From contig CP085323.1 in the NCBI GenBank assembly GCA_022870745.1, positions 2,790,001-2,854,000 on the forward strand: a stretch of DNA of 64,000 nt. The letters are read 5' to 3'. The notes under the pieces are model-generated. The model saw only the letters and a program-made list of their open reading frames with translations. It ran no database searches and was not told the DNA's origin. The DNA comes from Silvibacterium acidisoli. GTDB taxonomy: Bacteria > Acidobacteriota > Terriglobia > Terriglobales > Acidobacteriaceae. Made by a program: the position numbers and the translations under genes. Below, piece by piece: positions 56,775-64,000 of the stretch. Position 1 is the first letter of the stretch, and each line of letters opens with the position of its first letter.

Positions 56775-59700
56775 TGGCCGACGATCCAAAGCTGCCTGAG
56801 ACCAACGCGCCCTCATCGAAGGAGCAGGGCGCGGCGACGCCGCCTGCGAGCTCCGGGCTTCGTGTTCTCGGACGCATGCTGCTCGCGCTCGTCGTGCTGG
56901 TCGCGATTGTCTTCGCGGCGGCAGTCTGGTACGCGAGCACGCCGGAGTTTGAAGGCCGCGTGCGCCAGAGGCTGGTTTCCACACTTGAGAACGCCACCGG
57001 CGGCAGGGTTGAGCTGGGCGCGCTGCACTGGCGGGTGCTGCATCTCGAAGTGGAAGCCGACGATCTCACCATTCATGGGCTGGAAGCTCCAGGCGAGATG
57101 CCGTACGCACACGTAGACCGGCTGTACGTGCGCGCGAAGATCATCACTTTCCTGCGAACCAAGATAGGCCTCAACTATCTTGAGGCGGATGCGCCGCAGG
57201 TGCACCTGATCGTTTATCCGGATGGCTCGACCAACCAGCCGCATCCGAAGGTGAAGTCAACCTCAAATAAACACGTGATGGATACGATCTTCGATCTCGA
57301 CGTAGACGAGGCCGAAATTCGTAACGGGTTGGCGGTGGTGAACCAGCGGTCGATGCCGTTGAATCTTTCTGCCAATAATCTTGGCGTTGTCGTCAAATAC
57401 GTTCCGGCTTCAGTTGCGCAGGCGACTACCGATCGTTATGACGCTACGATCCACATTGAAGATCTGGCCGCACAGCACGCGCGCAATCAGGCCGTGCACT
57501 CCATTCTTGATGCGCAGGCTTCGCTCAAGCGGAGCAGCCTTGCGTTGAGCTCGCTGCACCTGCAGACCGGCAAGGATGCACTGGATGCGAGCGGAACGCT
57601 GGCAAACTTCTCCCAGCCGCAGTGGAGCGGCAACCTGAAGGGAACCGCCGATGTGCGCACGGTACAGGCTATCGCCCAGCTGCCGGGACTTGAGCGGGGT
57701 CTGGTGAACCTGCAGCTTGCGGCGCATGGCTCAGGCTCAGGCTTTGATGTTGACGGCCAGGCGGATGTTCGTGAAGGTGCTTACGGAATCGGTTCTGTTC
57801 ATGTGGTTGGAGCTGTCGCGAGAACGAAGATTCACTTCACGCAGGATGATCTCGAGCTTCCCGATCTTTATGCGAAGCTGCCAAGTGGCGGAACGGTAGC
57901 CGGCTCAGTGAGCATCGTGAACTGGCACGCGCCTTCGGTCCCGGCCAGGGAGGTGCTCACAGCGAAGCGCGCAGGTGCCGTGTCGCAAGGCAACCTGCTG
58001 AAAGCATCGATCCGCGCCGATGTGCGTGGCATGTCTCTGGCTTCGGTGATGGAAGTCGTTTCGCCGCCGGGCTACCGCGATCTCGGTTTCAATACCGTGG
58101 CAAACGGCAAAGCGTCGGTCGATTGGGTGGGGAATGCTGAGAATCTGGTTGCCGATGCGAAGGTCGTGCTCACTCCGTCGTCGCGCGCTCCGCAAAACAT
58201 GGTGCCGATGAATGGTGTGGTAGATGCGGCTTATCACAATGCCGATGGCAGCGTTCATATCCGCAGCCTGGCTGTTCAAACGCCGGGAATGCATCTGAAT
58301 GTGAACGGTGCGCTTGGCGTTTATCCGATCGAGCGCGCGTCGCAGATGAACGTCGATTTGAAAACGTCGAATCTCGGCGAATTCGATCGCACGCTGACAA
58401 CGCTTGGCTTCGCGGCCAATGGTAAGAAGGGAGTCAATGCGATTCCCATTGCCCTGCACGGGCAGGCAGAGTTCCAGGGTACGGTCACGCGCGGCATTCT
58501 TACGCCGGACGTAAAAGGCCATGTGCAGGCCACTAACCTCGACCTGGTCTACACGCAGTCTCCCCAGGCGCCTGCGGCAGCGGCGAATGTTGAGACGGTA
58601 AGCAACATCGTTACCGCGCCCTCAACCAAAACGGTACATCTCGATTCGATCGATGCGCAGGCGGAGTATGCTCCTGACCTGGTCGCGGTTGACCAGGCAT
58701 TGCTGGTGCAGGGTGGCACGCAACTTCATCTTTCCGGATCCTTGCATGCGCACGAGCTCGCAAGGCACCGCACCGCTTTCGATGATGAGTCAGAGATACA
58801 GTTGAATGCGTCCTTGCAGAAGGCCTCTGTCGCCGACCTTCTCACCATGGCGGGACAGAGCTTTCCCGTGACCGGCACGGTCGATCTCAACGCGCAGGTG
58901 AACGGCCAGTTGAACAACCTGTCCGGCGGAGGTCATCTTGCGGTACAGAGCGGCACGCTCGAGGGAGAACCTTACCGCAGCCTGAATACCGACCTGCATT
59001 TCGCGGGTCGCGAGATCGACCTCGAACACCTGCTCTTTTTGCAGGACGGCGGTAAGGTCACCGGCAGCGGAGGTTACAACATGCAGAGCGAAGCCTACCA
59101 CCTGAACGTGCAGGGCAGCGGCTTCGACCTGGGGCACATTCAGCGGTTGAAGAGCGAGAAATATCCGCTGGCAGGTGCATTGAATTTCGAGGCGCAGGGC
59201 AGCGGCACCATTAAAGATCCTTCGCTACAGGCAAAGCTTCACCTTACCGGCCTGAACCTGGCAAATGCGGCAACGGGGTCGGTCGAAGCAGATGCACATA
59301 CCCAGGGACATGCGCTGCTGATGGACGTGAAGGCGCAGATGACGAATGTGTCCTTCGAGATGAAAGGACAGACCCAGCTTACGGATGATTTCCAGACGAA
59401 GGCGCAGCTTACGCTCACCAGCCTCGACGTCGATCCCATCCTCGAGACGTTCAACGTTCGCGGAGTGAAAGCGCACTCATCGATCTCCGGCAAGGTCGAT
59501 ATCAGCGGCCCGCTGAAGACTCCGCGCAAGCTGAGTGGCGATGCAACAGTGCAGCAGCTCTCGCTTTCGCTCGGCGGAATCCCGCTGAAGAGCGATGGAA
59601 ATATCCACGCCACTTTGATTGCCGGCGAATTGCATCTAGACCCGATGCGCATCGTCGGTGACGACACGAACATTCGCGCGCAGGGCTCGGCGGTTCTCTT

Positions 59701-60991
59701 TGGCGGCGAGCATGATCTGGACGGGCACGCGGACGGGTCTATCAACATGAAGCTGGCACAGACCGTCGATACGGACATCACTTCATCCGGCCATGTGGAT
59801 TTCAATGTGGATGCCAGCGGAACTTTCCAGAAGCCCGGCCTGCAAGGGCAGGTCAAGTTCACCAACGTGAACATGGCTCTCGAGGATTTCCCGAACGGTC
59901 TAAGCCAGATGAACGGCACGCTGGCTTTCGACCAGGACCGGCTCGACGTGAAGGATCTGACTGCGGTAAGCGGTGGTGGCCAGTTGAAGCTGGGCGGTTT
60001 TGTCGCCTATCAGCAGGGCCTGTATGGCGATCTGACGGCGACTGCGAAGGATGTTCGCATCCGCTATCCGCAGGGCGTCAGCTCCATGGCAGATGCTAAG
60101 CTGCGGCTACAGGGCACGCAGAACTCGATGCTGCTGAGCGGCAACGTGACGGTGACGCGTTTCGCTATCAACAGCGATCTGGATTTCGCATCGTTCAACT
60201 CCACGAGCGGAAGCGTCACGCTGCCGCCGGATCCGAATGCGCCTTCCAGCCACCTGCGTCTCGATATTCACGTGGTCTCGGCGCCGGAACTCGATTTTCA
60301 AAACTCCTATGCCAAGCTGGCCGGAGACATAAACCTGCGAGTGCGCGGAACGGTGGCGCAGCCTTCGGTGCTGGGACACATCACCGTCACCGAAGGCACG
60401 GCTACGTTTGCCGGAACAAAATACGAGCTGCAGCATGGCGATATCTACTTTGCCAACCCGGTGCGCATCGAGCCTACGATCGATCTGAGCGCGACTGCGC
60501 ATGTCGAGGATTACGACATCACCATCGGGTTGAATGGCACCTCTGCCAAGTTGACGCCGACCTTCCGCTCGGAGCCTCCCTTGTCTGAGCAGGACATCTT
60601 CGCCCTGCTTGCCATGGGGCGCACGCAGGAAGAGCAGCAGATCTACTCGAACGAGCAGCAGGTCGCGGGAGTAAACAGTACGGCCGATACGCTGCTGGGC
60701 GGTGCACTGAATGCCACGGTCAGCAGCCGTATCCAGAAGCTCTTCGGCGGCGGCAGCGTAAAGATCGATCCGACGTTTGTGACCGGCACAGGCAATTCAA
60801 CCGCCCGCATCACGGTCGAGCAGCAGATCTCAAAGAACGCGACCCTCACTTATGCAACGAACGTCAACTCCACGGCGCAGCAGCTGATCCAGGGACAGCT
60901 GAACATTACGCAGAACGTCTCACTGCTGGCTGTGCGCGATGAATCGGGCGTCTTCAGCCTCGTCTTCAAGATTCGCCGTCGATATCGATAG
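56774..60991 (+). CDS. tamB: TamB/DUF490-family translocation and assembly module protein
   Basis: ATG 56774 overlaps the preceding stop (TGATG); a TTG at 56771 is the alternative. The 1405-residue protein has an N-terminal helix (VLGRMLLALVVLVAIVFAAAVWYAS) in the inner membrane, an AsmA-like start (FEGRVRQRLVSTLENATGGRVELGALHWRVLHLE), a very long beta-taco region with alternating strands, and the C-terminal DUF490 signature (FAGTKYELQHGDIYFANPVRIEPTIDLSATAHVEDYDITIGLNGT, SEPPLSEQDIFALLAMG). TamB bridges the envelope and works with an Omp85 protein in outer-membrane assembly or lipid transport. The operon neighbour fits that. Confidence 0.93.
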   Translation: MADDPKLPETNAPSSKEQGAATPPASSGLRVLGRMLLALVVLVAIVFAAAVWYASTPEFEGRVRQRLVSTLENATGGRVELGALHWRVLHLEVEADDLTIHGLEAPGEMPYAHVDRLYVRAKIITFLRTKIGLNYLEADAPQVHLIVYPDGSTNQPHPKVKSTSNKHVMDTIFDLDVDEAEIRNGLAVVNQRSMPLNLSANNLGVVVKYVPASVAQATTDRYDATIHIEDLAAQHARNQAVHSILDAQASLKRSSLALSSLHLQTGKDALDASGTLANFSQPQWSGNLKGTADVRTVQAIAQLPGLERGLVNLQLAAHGSGSGFDVDGQADVREGAYGIGSVHVVGAVARTKIHFTQDDLELPDLYAKLPSGGTVAGSVSIVNWHAPSVPAREVLTAKRAGAVSQGNLLKASIRADVRGMSLASVMEVVSPPGYRDLGFNTVANGKASVDWVGNAENLVADAKVVLTPSSRAPQNMVPMNGVVDAAYHNADGSVHIRSLAVQTPGMHLNVNGALGVYPIERASQMNVDLKTSNLGEFDRTLTTLGFAANGKKGVNAIPIALHGQAEFQGTVTRGILTPDVKGHVQATNLDLVYTQSPQAPAAAANVETVSNIVTAPSTKTVHLDSIDAQAEYAPDLVAVDQALLVQGGTQLHLSGSLHAHELARHRTAFDDESEIQLNASLQKASVADLLTMAGQSFPVTGTVDLNAQVNGQLNNLSGGGHLAVQSGTLEGEPYRSLNTDLHFAGREIDLEHLLFLQDGGKVTGSGGYNMQSEAYHLNVQGSGFDLGHIQRLKSEKYPLAGALNFEAQGSGTIKDPSLQAKLHLTGLNLANAATGSVEADAHTQGHALLMDVKAQMTNVSFEMKGQTQLTDDFQTKAQLTLTSLDVDPILETFNVRGVKAHSSISGKVDISGPLKTPRKLSGDATVQQLSLSLGGIPLKSDGNIHATLIAGELHLDPMRIVGDDTNIRAQGSAVLFGGEHDLDGHADGSINMKLAQTVDTDITSSGHVDFNVDASGTFQKPGLQGQVKFTNVNMALEDFPNGLSQMNGTLAFDQDRLDVKDLTAVSGGGQLKLGGFVAYQQGLYGDLTATAKDVRIRYPQGVSSMADAKLRLQGTQNSMLLSGNVTVTRFAINSDLDFASFNSTSGSVTLPPDPNAPSSHLRLDIHVVSAPELDFQNSYAKLAGDINLRVRGTVAQPSVLGHITVTEGTATFAGTKYELQHGDIYFANPVRIEPTIDLSATAHVEDYDITIGLNGTSAKLTPTFRSEPPLSEQDIFALLAMGRTQEEQQIYSNEQQVAGVNSTADTLLGGALNATVSSRIQKLFGGGSVKIDPTFVTGTGNSTARITVEQQISKNATLTYATNVNSTAQQLIQGQLNITQNVSLLAVRDESGVFSLVFKIRRRYR

Positions 60992-61130
60992 GATTCCCGC
61001 GAAATTTGCTTTAAGATGCATCCCGCGGAGAGTTTTCGGGTTCAATGATGCAGGGATGGATCCGCTTTTAGCAGCGCTTCGCGGAAGAGGCGTCCGGAGT
61101 CCAAAGCTTGGTCAACCAGGAGGGAAGAAA

Positions 61131-61922
61131 GTGAGCACTACAAATCACAAGTTAACCCCGGTTCTGATGGCGGTTCTCATGTTAGGCGGAACCTCTGCTG
61201 TTTCCGCGCATTCTGCCGCGTTTGCACAGGGCTCGAATGACGATAACAGCCTTAAGGCCGAAGTCGTGAACAAGGCCCTCAACAAGTCGCAGTTCAAGGA
61301 TGTTCAGGTCACCGTCGCCAGCGGCGTTGCAAAGCTCACGGGCACCGTCGATGTCTTCGACGCAAAGGTTGAGGCATATAAGCGCGTCCATCGCATCAAG
61401 GGCATCAAGGCCATCGATGACGAGATCCAGGTTGCCGGGCCGGAAGTCTCCGATGCAGAGCTGCAGAACAAGCTGATCAAGGCGATTGAATACGACCGCG
61501 TTGGTTATGGAACCACGCCATTCAACGCCATCGCCGTACAGGTGCAGAATGGTGTCGTCACGCTTGGCGGTCACGCCTATGGCCCGGTGGACGCCGACTC
61601 GGCGGTCTCGGTCGCGGCGAATATGAAGGGCGTAAAGGATGTCGTCAACGAGATCCAGGTCGATCCGGTTTCTCCCATGGACGATCGGGTCCGCTTCGCG
61701 GTCTTCCGTTCCGTCTACGGTTTCCCGTCGCTGAACAAGTACGCGATCGATCCGGGCAAGCCGATCCGCATCTCTGTGCAGAACGGCAATGTCACCCTTT
61801 ACGGAGCGGTGGATTCGCAGGCGGACAAGGATGCGGCCGGAATCCGTGCGAACAGCGTTCCTGGCGTCTTCAAGGTCACGAACGATCTCCAGGTCGCTGG
61901 CAGCGGGTCGCAGCAGAAGTAG
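61131..61922 (+). CDS. secreted protein with three BON domains
   Basis: GTG 61131 is the start because AGGAGG stands seven bases upstream; product 263 residues. A signal peptide (STTNHKLTPVLMAVLMLGGTSAVSAHSAAFAQ) precedes three BON repeats at about 40-105, 115-180 and 185-255, each with the G-V-V-x-L-x-G core (VASGVAKLTGTVDVFDAK, VQNGVVTLGGHAYGPVDAD, VQNGNVTLYGAVDSQADKD). BON domains bind membranes or phospholipids in the periplasm, as in OsmY. It probably protects or organises the envelope. An intrinsic terminator follows 20 bp after its stop. Confidence 0.88.
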   Translation: MSTTNHKLTPVLMAVLMLGGTSAVSAHSAAFAQGSNDDNSLKAEVVNKALNKSQFKDVQVTVASGVAKLTGTVDVFDAKVEAYKRVHRIKGIKAIDDEIQVAGPEVSDAELQNKLIKAIEYDRVGYGTTPFNAIAVQVQNGVVTLGGHAYGPVDADSAVSVAANMKGVKDVVNEIQVDPVSPMDDRVRFAVFRSVYGFPSLNKYAIDPGKPIRISVQNGNVTLYGAVDSQADKDAAGIRANSVPGVFKVTNDLQVAGSGSQQK

Positions 61923-61942
61923 CAGCACAGGATGTCCCAAGA

Positions 61943-61969
61943 GGCTCCCGCCACGGCGGGAGCCTTTTT
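61943..61969 (+). terminator. intrinsic terminator of the BON protein gene
   Basis: GGCTCCCGCC (61943-61952) pairs with GGCGGGAGCC (61955-61964), giving a GC-rich stem of at least eight pairs with a small loop, then five T residues at 61965-61969. Confidence 0.9.
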
Positions 61970-61996
61970 CCGTGCGGCATTCGATAAACTGGATTC

Positions 61997-62860
61997 ATGG
62001 CTTTCTTTCGCAATGTTGGTGTGACCCTCGAGATGATCAAGTGGGAGCACTCCGTTTTCGCACTGCCTTTTGCTTTGACGGGTGCCATGCTGGCCGCCCA
62101 CGGCCTGCCCAGCCTGGTGCAGATCCTTTGGATCATCGTCTGCATGGTGAGCGCGCGCTCGGCTGCGATGGCCTTTAACCGCTGGGCCGATGCCTCGCTC
62201 GATGCGGAGAATCCGCGCACCGCAATGCGGGCGATTCCCGCTGGGCACCTTTCGCGTGGATTCGTCGGCGGCTTCACAGTCCTGATGGCTGCGCTCTTTA
62301 TCTTTGCGGCGAGCCGGTTGAACCACCTCACCCTGTTGCTTTCACCGGTAGCGCTTGCCGTGGTGCTTGCCTACTCCTATGCGAAGCGGTTTACTCGCTG
62401 GTCGCACCTTGTCCTGGGCGTTGCATTGGGAATTGCGCCTGCCGCTGCATGGATCGCGGTGCGTGGATCGCTTGACCCTCGCATTGTGATTCTTACTGCC
62501 GCGGTGATGTTCTGGGTGGCCGGCTTCGACCTGCTTTATGCCTGCCAGGACGCGGGGCACGATCGCCAGGCGGGTCTGTTCAGCGTGCCTGCGACCTATG
62601 GAGTAGTTGCTGCTTTCTGGATTGCGCGCATCTTCCACCTGGTGATGATTGGGCTGCTGATTCTGCTGGCGCGCGAGTTTCACCTCGGTGTGGCCGCGAT
62701 GATCGGCATCGGTGCTGTCGTAGCGCTGCTGGCCTATGAGCACTCGATCGTATCGCCTCGCAATCTGAGCAGGCTGAATGCTGCTTTCTTCACGATGAAC
62801 GGAGTCATCTCGGTGGTCTTCTTCCTGTTTGTCGCGGCAGACCTGCTTATGCGCCGCTAG
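61997..62860 (+). CDS. UbiA-family prenyltransferase (4-hydroxybenzoate octaprenyltransferase-like, possibly MqnP)
   Basis: A 287-residue membrane protein with about eight to nine helices. The prenyl-diphosphate motifs are MAFNRWADASLDAENPRTAMRAIPAG (NRxxDxxxD type) and FDLLYACQDAGHDRQAGLFSVPA (YxxQDxxxD type), both in the UbiA order. It prenylates an aromatic ring in quinone biosynthesis. Acidobacteriota usually make menaquinone, and the futalosine-path enzyme MqnP is a UbiA relative, so that role is plausible; UbiA itself is the alternative. The start gives an early basic-then-hydrophobic N-terminus. Confidence 0.88.
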   Translation: MAFFRNVGVTLEMIKWEHSVFALPFALTGAMLAAHGLPSLVQILWIIVCMVSARSAAMAFNRWADASLDAENPRTAMRAIPAGHLSRGFVGGFTVLMAALFIFAASRLNHLTLLLSPVALAVVLAYSYAKRFTRWSHLVLGVALGIAPAAAWIAVRGSLDPRIVILTAAVMFWVAGFDLLYACQDAGHDRQAGLFSVPATYGVVAAFWIARIFHLVMIGLLILLAREFHLGVAAMIGIGAVVALLAYEHSIVSPRNLSRLNAAFFTMNGVISVVFFLFVAADLLMRR

Positions 62861-62871
62861 GTTTTTCGGCA

Positions 62872-62904
62872 TAAAAAAGCCCGCGAAGATCGCGGGCTTT
62901 TTTT
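62872..62904. terminator. bidirectional intrinsic terminator between ubiA-like and csbD-like genes
   Basis: GCCCGCGA (62879-62886) pairs with TCGCGGGC (62890-62897) around a 3-nt loop. Seven T residues (62898-62904) follow on the plus strand and an A-run precedes it on the left, so it works for both converging genes. Confidence 0.93.
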
Positions 62905-62917
62905 AGCTTTCCGCAAA

Positions 62918-63220
62918 TCAGGCCGGGCGGCGATCACGGTGCTCGTCAATCTTGTCATTGACGGCGCGCTTCATGTCTTGCACCTTTTCGACAACCTTGT
63001 CGCGTGCATCCGCTGCGCGGGATTCGTGCTCGGAGCGAACTGCTTCCTTGTTGTCGTGAGCTGCATCTTTCGCATTGCCCCAGGTTTCCTTCGCAGCGCC
63101 TTTGACCTGTTCGGCCACGCCGCGATTTGCCATCTGATCGTTGCCGACAGCTTCGCCTACCTTCTGCTTGATCTTGCCGGTCACCTGATCGATTTTGCCT
63201 GTTACCTGTTCGTTATTCAT
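62918..63220 (-). CDS. CsbD-family stress-response protein
   Basis: The 100-residue protein begins with the CsbD signature MNNEQVTGKIDQVTGKIKQKVGEAVGNDQMANRGVAEQVKGAAKETWG. It continues with a lysine/glutamate-rich amphipathic extension (DAAHDNKEAVRSEHESRAADARDKVVEKVQDMKRAVNDKIDEHRDRR). CsbD proteins are general stress proteins of largely unknown action, thought to be induced by osmotic or envelope stress. The C-terminal extension is unusual in length compared with ~60-residue members. It is transcribed toward the terminator at 62872. Confidence 0.92.
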   Translation of the reverse strand: MNNEQVTGKIDQVTGKIKQKVGEAVGNDQMANRGVAEQVKGAAKETWGNAKDAAHDNKEAVRSEHESRAADARDKVVEKVQDMKRAVNDKIDEHRDRRPA

Positions 63221-63290
63221 GATGAGCTACTCCTTGATTGAGGAACGCCTTTGGCTCGTGCCTCTGGCAATGTCGTGCGGGGTTAAGGTT

Positions 63291-63443
63291 TCAGAGGGCG
63301 GATCGCCGTCCACTGATCAACTGAATGAGGAGCACCACAAGCGCGATTACCAGCAGGATGTGGATATACGCTCCAATCGCATGGAAACTCACGAGGCCGA
63401 CCAGCCACAACACCAGCAGAATTACAAAAATTGTCCAAAGCAT
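63291..63443 (-). CDS. 50-residue lmo0937/DUF5670-type membrane protein
   Basis: The minus strand from ATG 63443 to TGA 63291 encodes MLWTIFVILLVLWLVGLVSF...SGRRSAL. It has two hydrophobic helices (about 1-20 and 26-42) and a short basic tail, the pattern of the lmo0937-type family, which is common in acidobacteria and proteobacteria near stress genes. The function is unknown. It lies 70 bp upstream of csbD on the same strand, so joint expression is possible. The gene is below usual ORF length limits and was found by reading the frame. Confidence 0.8.
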   Translation of the reverse strand: MLWTIFVILLVLWLVGLVSFHAIGAYIHILLVIALVVLLIQLISGRRSAL

Positions 63444-63549
63444 CGTCTTTGCTCGCTTTCGTTCTGTGTTTAACTTCTACGGTGTGATATGGTGCGCGGC
63501 GTGGCCTTTGGGTTGCCGTACAATCGAAAATTCGAGGGTCCAGGAAACA

Positions 63550-64000
63550 ATGCAGATTGCTATTCAGGGAGAGCCCGGCTCTTTCAGTCACGAAGCGACA
63601 TTAGGGTTCTTTCCGCAGGCAACCATTGTCCCCTGCAGCTTCTCTCCAGAGGTGTTTCGCCTCGTCATGGAGGGGCAGGTAGAAGCCGCTGTAATCCCTA
63701 TCGAAAACTCGCTTGCCGGTTCGGTCCTCGAACACTACGACCTTCTGCTTCAGAATGACCTGCTCGTTGAGCAGGAAGCCCTGCTGCGTATCCGGCACAA
63801 TCTCATAGCGGTTCCCGGCTCCGACCTGGGTAAGGTTCGCCGCGTTTACTCACACCCCATCGCCCTGGCCCAGTGCCGCCGATTCTTCGCGGATCACCCG
63901 GAAATGGAAGCGGTTCCGTTTTATGACACAGCTGGAAGCGTGAAGCAGGCCACAGAGCTGCGCGATCCATCGGTTGCGGGCATCGCGAGCACACAGGCGG
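63550..64000 (+). CDS. pheA: prephenate dehydratase, 3' end cut by window
   Basis: ATG 63550 starts MQIAIQGEPGSFSHEATLGFF, the standard prephenate dehydratase opening (I-x-GxxGSxSHEA), followed by VMEGQVEAAVIPIENSLAGSVLEHYDLLL (IPIENS motif) and HPIALAQCRRFF. About 150 residues are visible; the TRF catalytic motif and ACT domain would lie downstream. It converts prephenate to phenylpyruvate in phenylalanine synthesis. AGGA upstream gives a weak ribosome site. No chorismate mutase domain precedes it, so it is the monofunctional type. Confidence 0.93.
   Translation, partial: MQIAIQGEPGSFSHEATLGFFPQATIVPCSFSPEVFRLVMEGQVEAAVIPIENSLAGSVLEHYDLLLQNDLLVEQEALLRIRHNLIAVPGSDLGKVRRVYSHPIALAQCRRFFADHPEMEAVPFYDTAGSVKQATELRDPSVAGIASTQA

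Overview
The window most likely comes from an acidobacterium of the Terriglobia/Acidobacteriaceae type. The basis is gene content: Oar-like TonB-dependent receptors with N-terminal carboxypeptidase-regulatory domains, GWxTD and DUF6677 proteins, moderately high GC, ornithine-lipid genes, and a TamA/BamA - SurA_N - TamB cluster. This is inference from family distribution; there is no rRNA in the window. Both edges cut genes: a Tat-exported GH127-type hydrolase on the left and prephenate dehydratase on the right.

Layout. 1-3.9 kb: GH127 fragment, a GT-C membrane glycosyltransferase, and a SnoaL-like protein divergent from an AraC regulator. 3.9-16.9 kb: a probable tRNA-Lys-associated island. 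It is bounded by an intact tRNA-Lys(CTT) on the right and a 52-bp copy of that tRNA's 3' half (50/52 identical) on the left. It carries an MFS sugar-acid transporter, a DapA/NanA-type aldolase, an IclR regulator, a large secreted glycosidase-like protein, an Oar-type TonB receptor, and a Tat-exported FGE-like/sialidase fusion. Together these look like outer-membrane uptake, periplasmic or surface hydrolysis, import, and aldol cleavage of an acidic sugar. No integrase remains.

17-26 kb: a plugless barrel protein with a GWxTD protein; a MacA-like adaptor and MacB-like ATPase followed by a degenerate AAA+ Fis-type regulator; a DUF885 metallopeptidase. 26-36 kb: a TMEM175-type channel, an aminotransferase, olsB-olsA for ornithine lipids, dut behind a small basic protein, a tetR/azoR divergent pair, a second Oar-type receptor, and an ECF sigma factor translationally coupled to an anti-sigma factor with an HNH-like C-terminal domain. 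36-43.7 kb: a VKOR/DsbA pair, M24 peptidase, small membrane proteins, a GNAT, an ArnT-like transferase, nrnA and rbfA.

43.8-45.2 kb: a likely insertion between rbfA and its usual neighbour DUF503. It holds a two-gene unit (53-aa protein plus an ADP-ribosyltransferase-like protein), two copies of a 134-135-bp MITE-like element, and a run of palindromes. 45.2-52.7 kb (minus strand): DUF503, ssb, a small membrane protein, DUF420, ctaB, a methyltransferase, an AI-2E transporter, aroK, a second sigma/anti-sigma pair and a ThiF/MoeB-type enzyme. 52.8-64 kb: Omp85 - SurA_N - TamB envelope-biogenesis operon, a triple-BON protein, a UbiA-family prenyltransferase, CsbD, a 50-aa membrane protein, and pheA running off the end.

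The strongest leads for something new are the tRNA-Lys-flanked sugar island with its FGE/sialidase fusion, the 43876-44629 toxin-like pair inside a translation-gene neighbourhood, the AAA+ regulator that has lost GAFTGA and Walker B acids, and the anti-sigma/HNH-like fusion.
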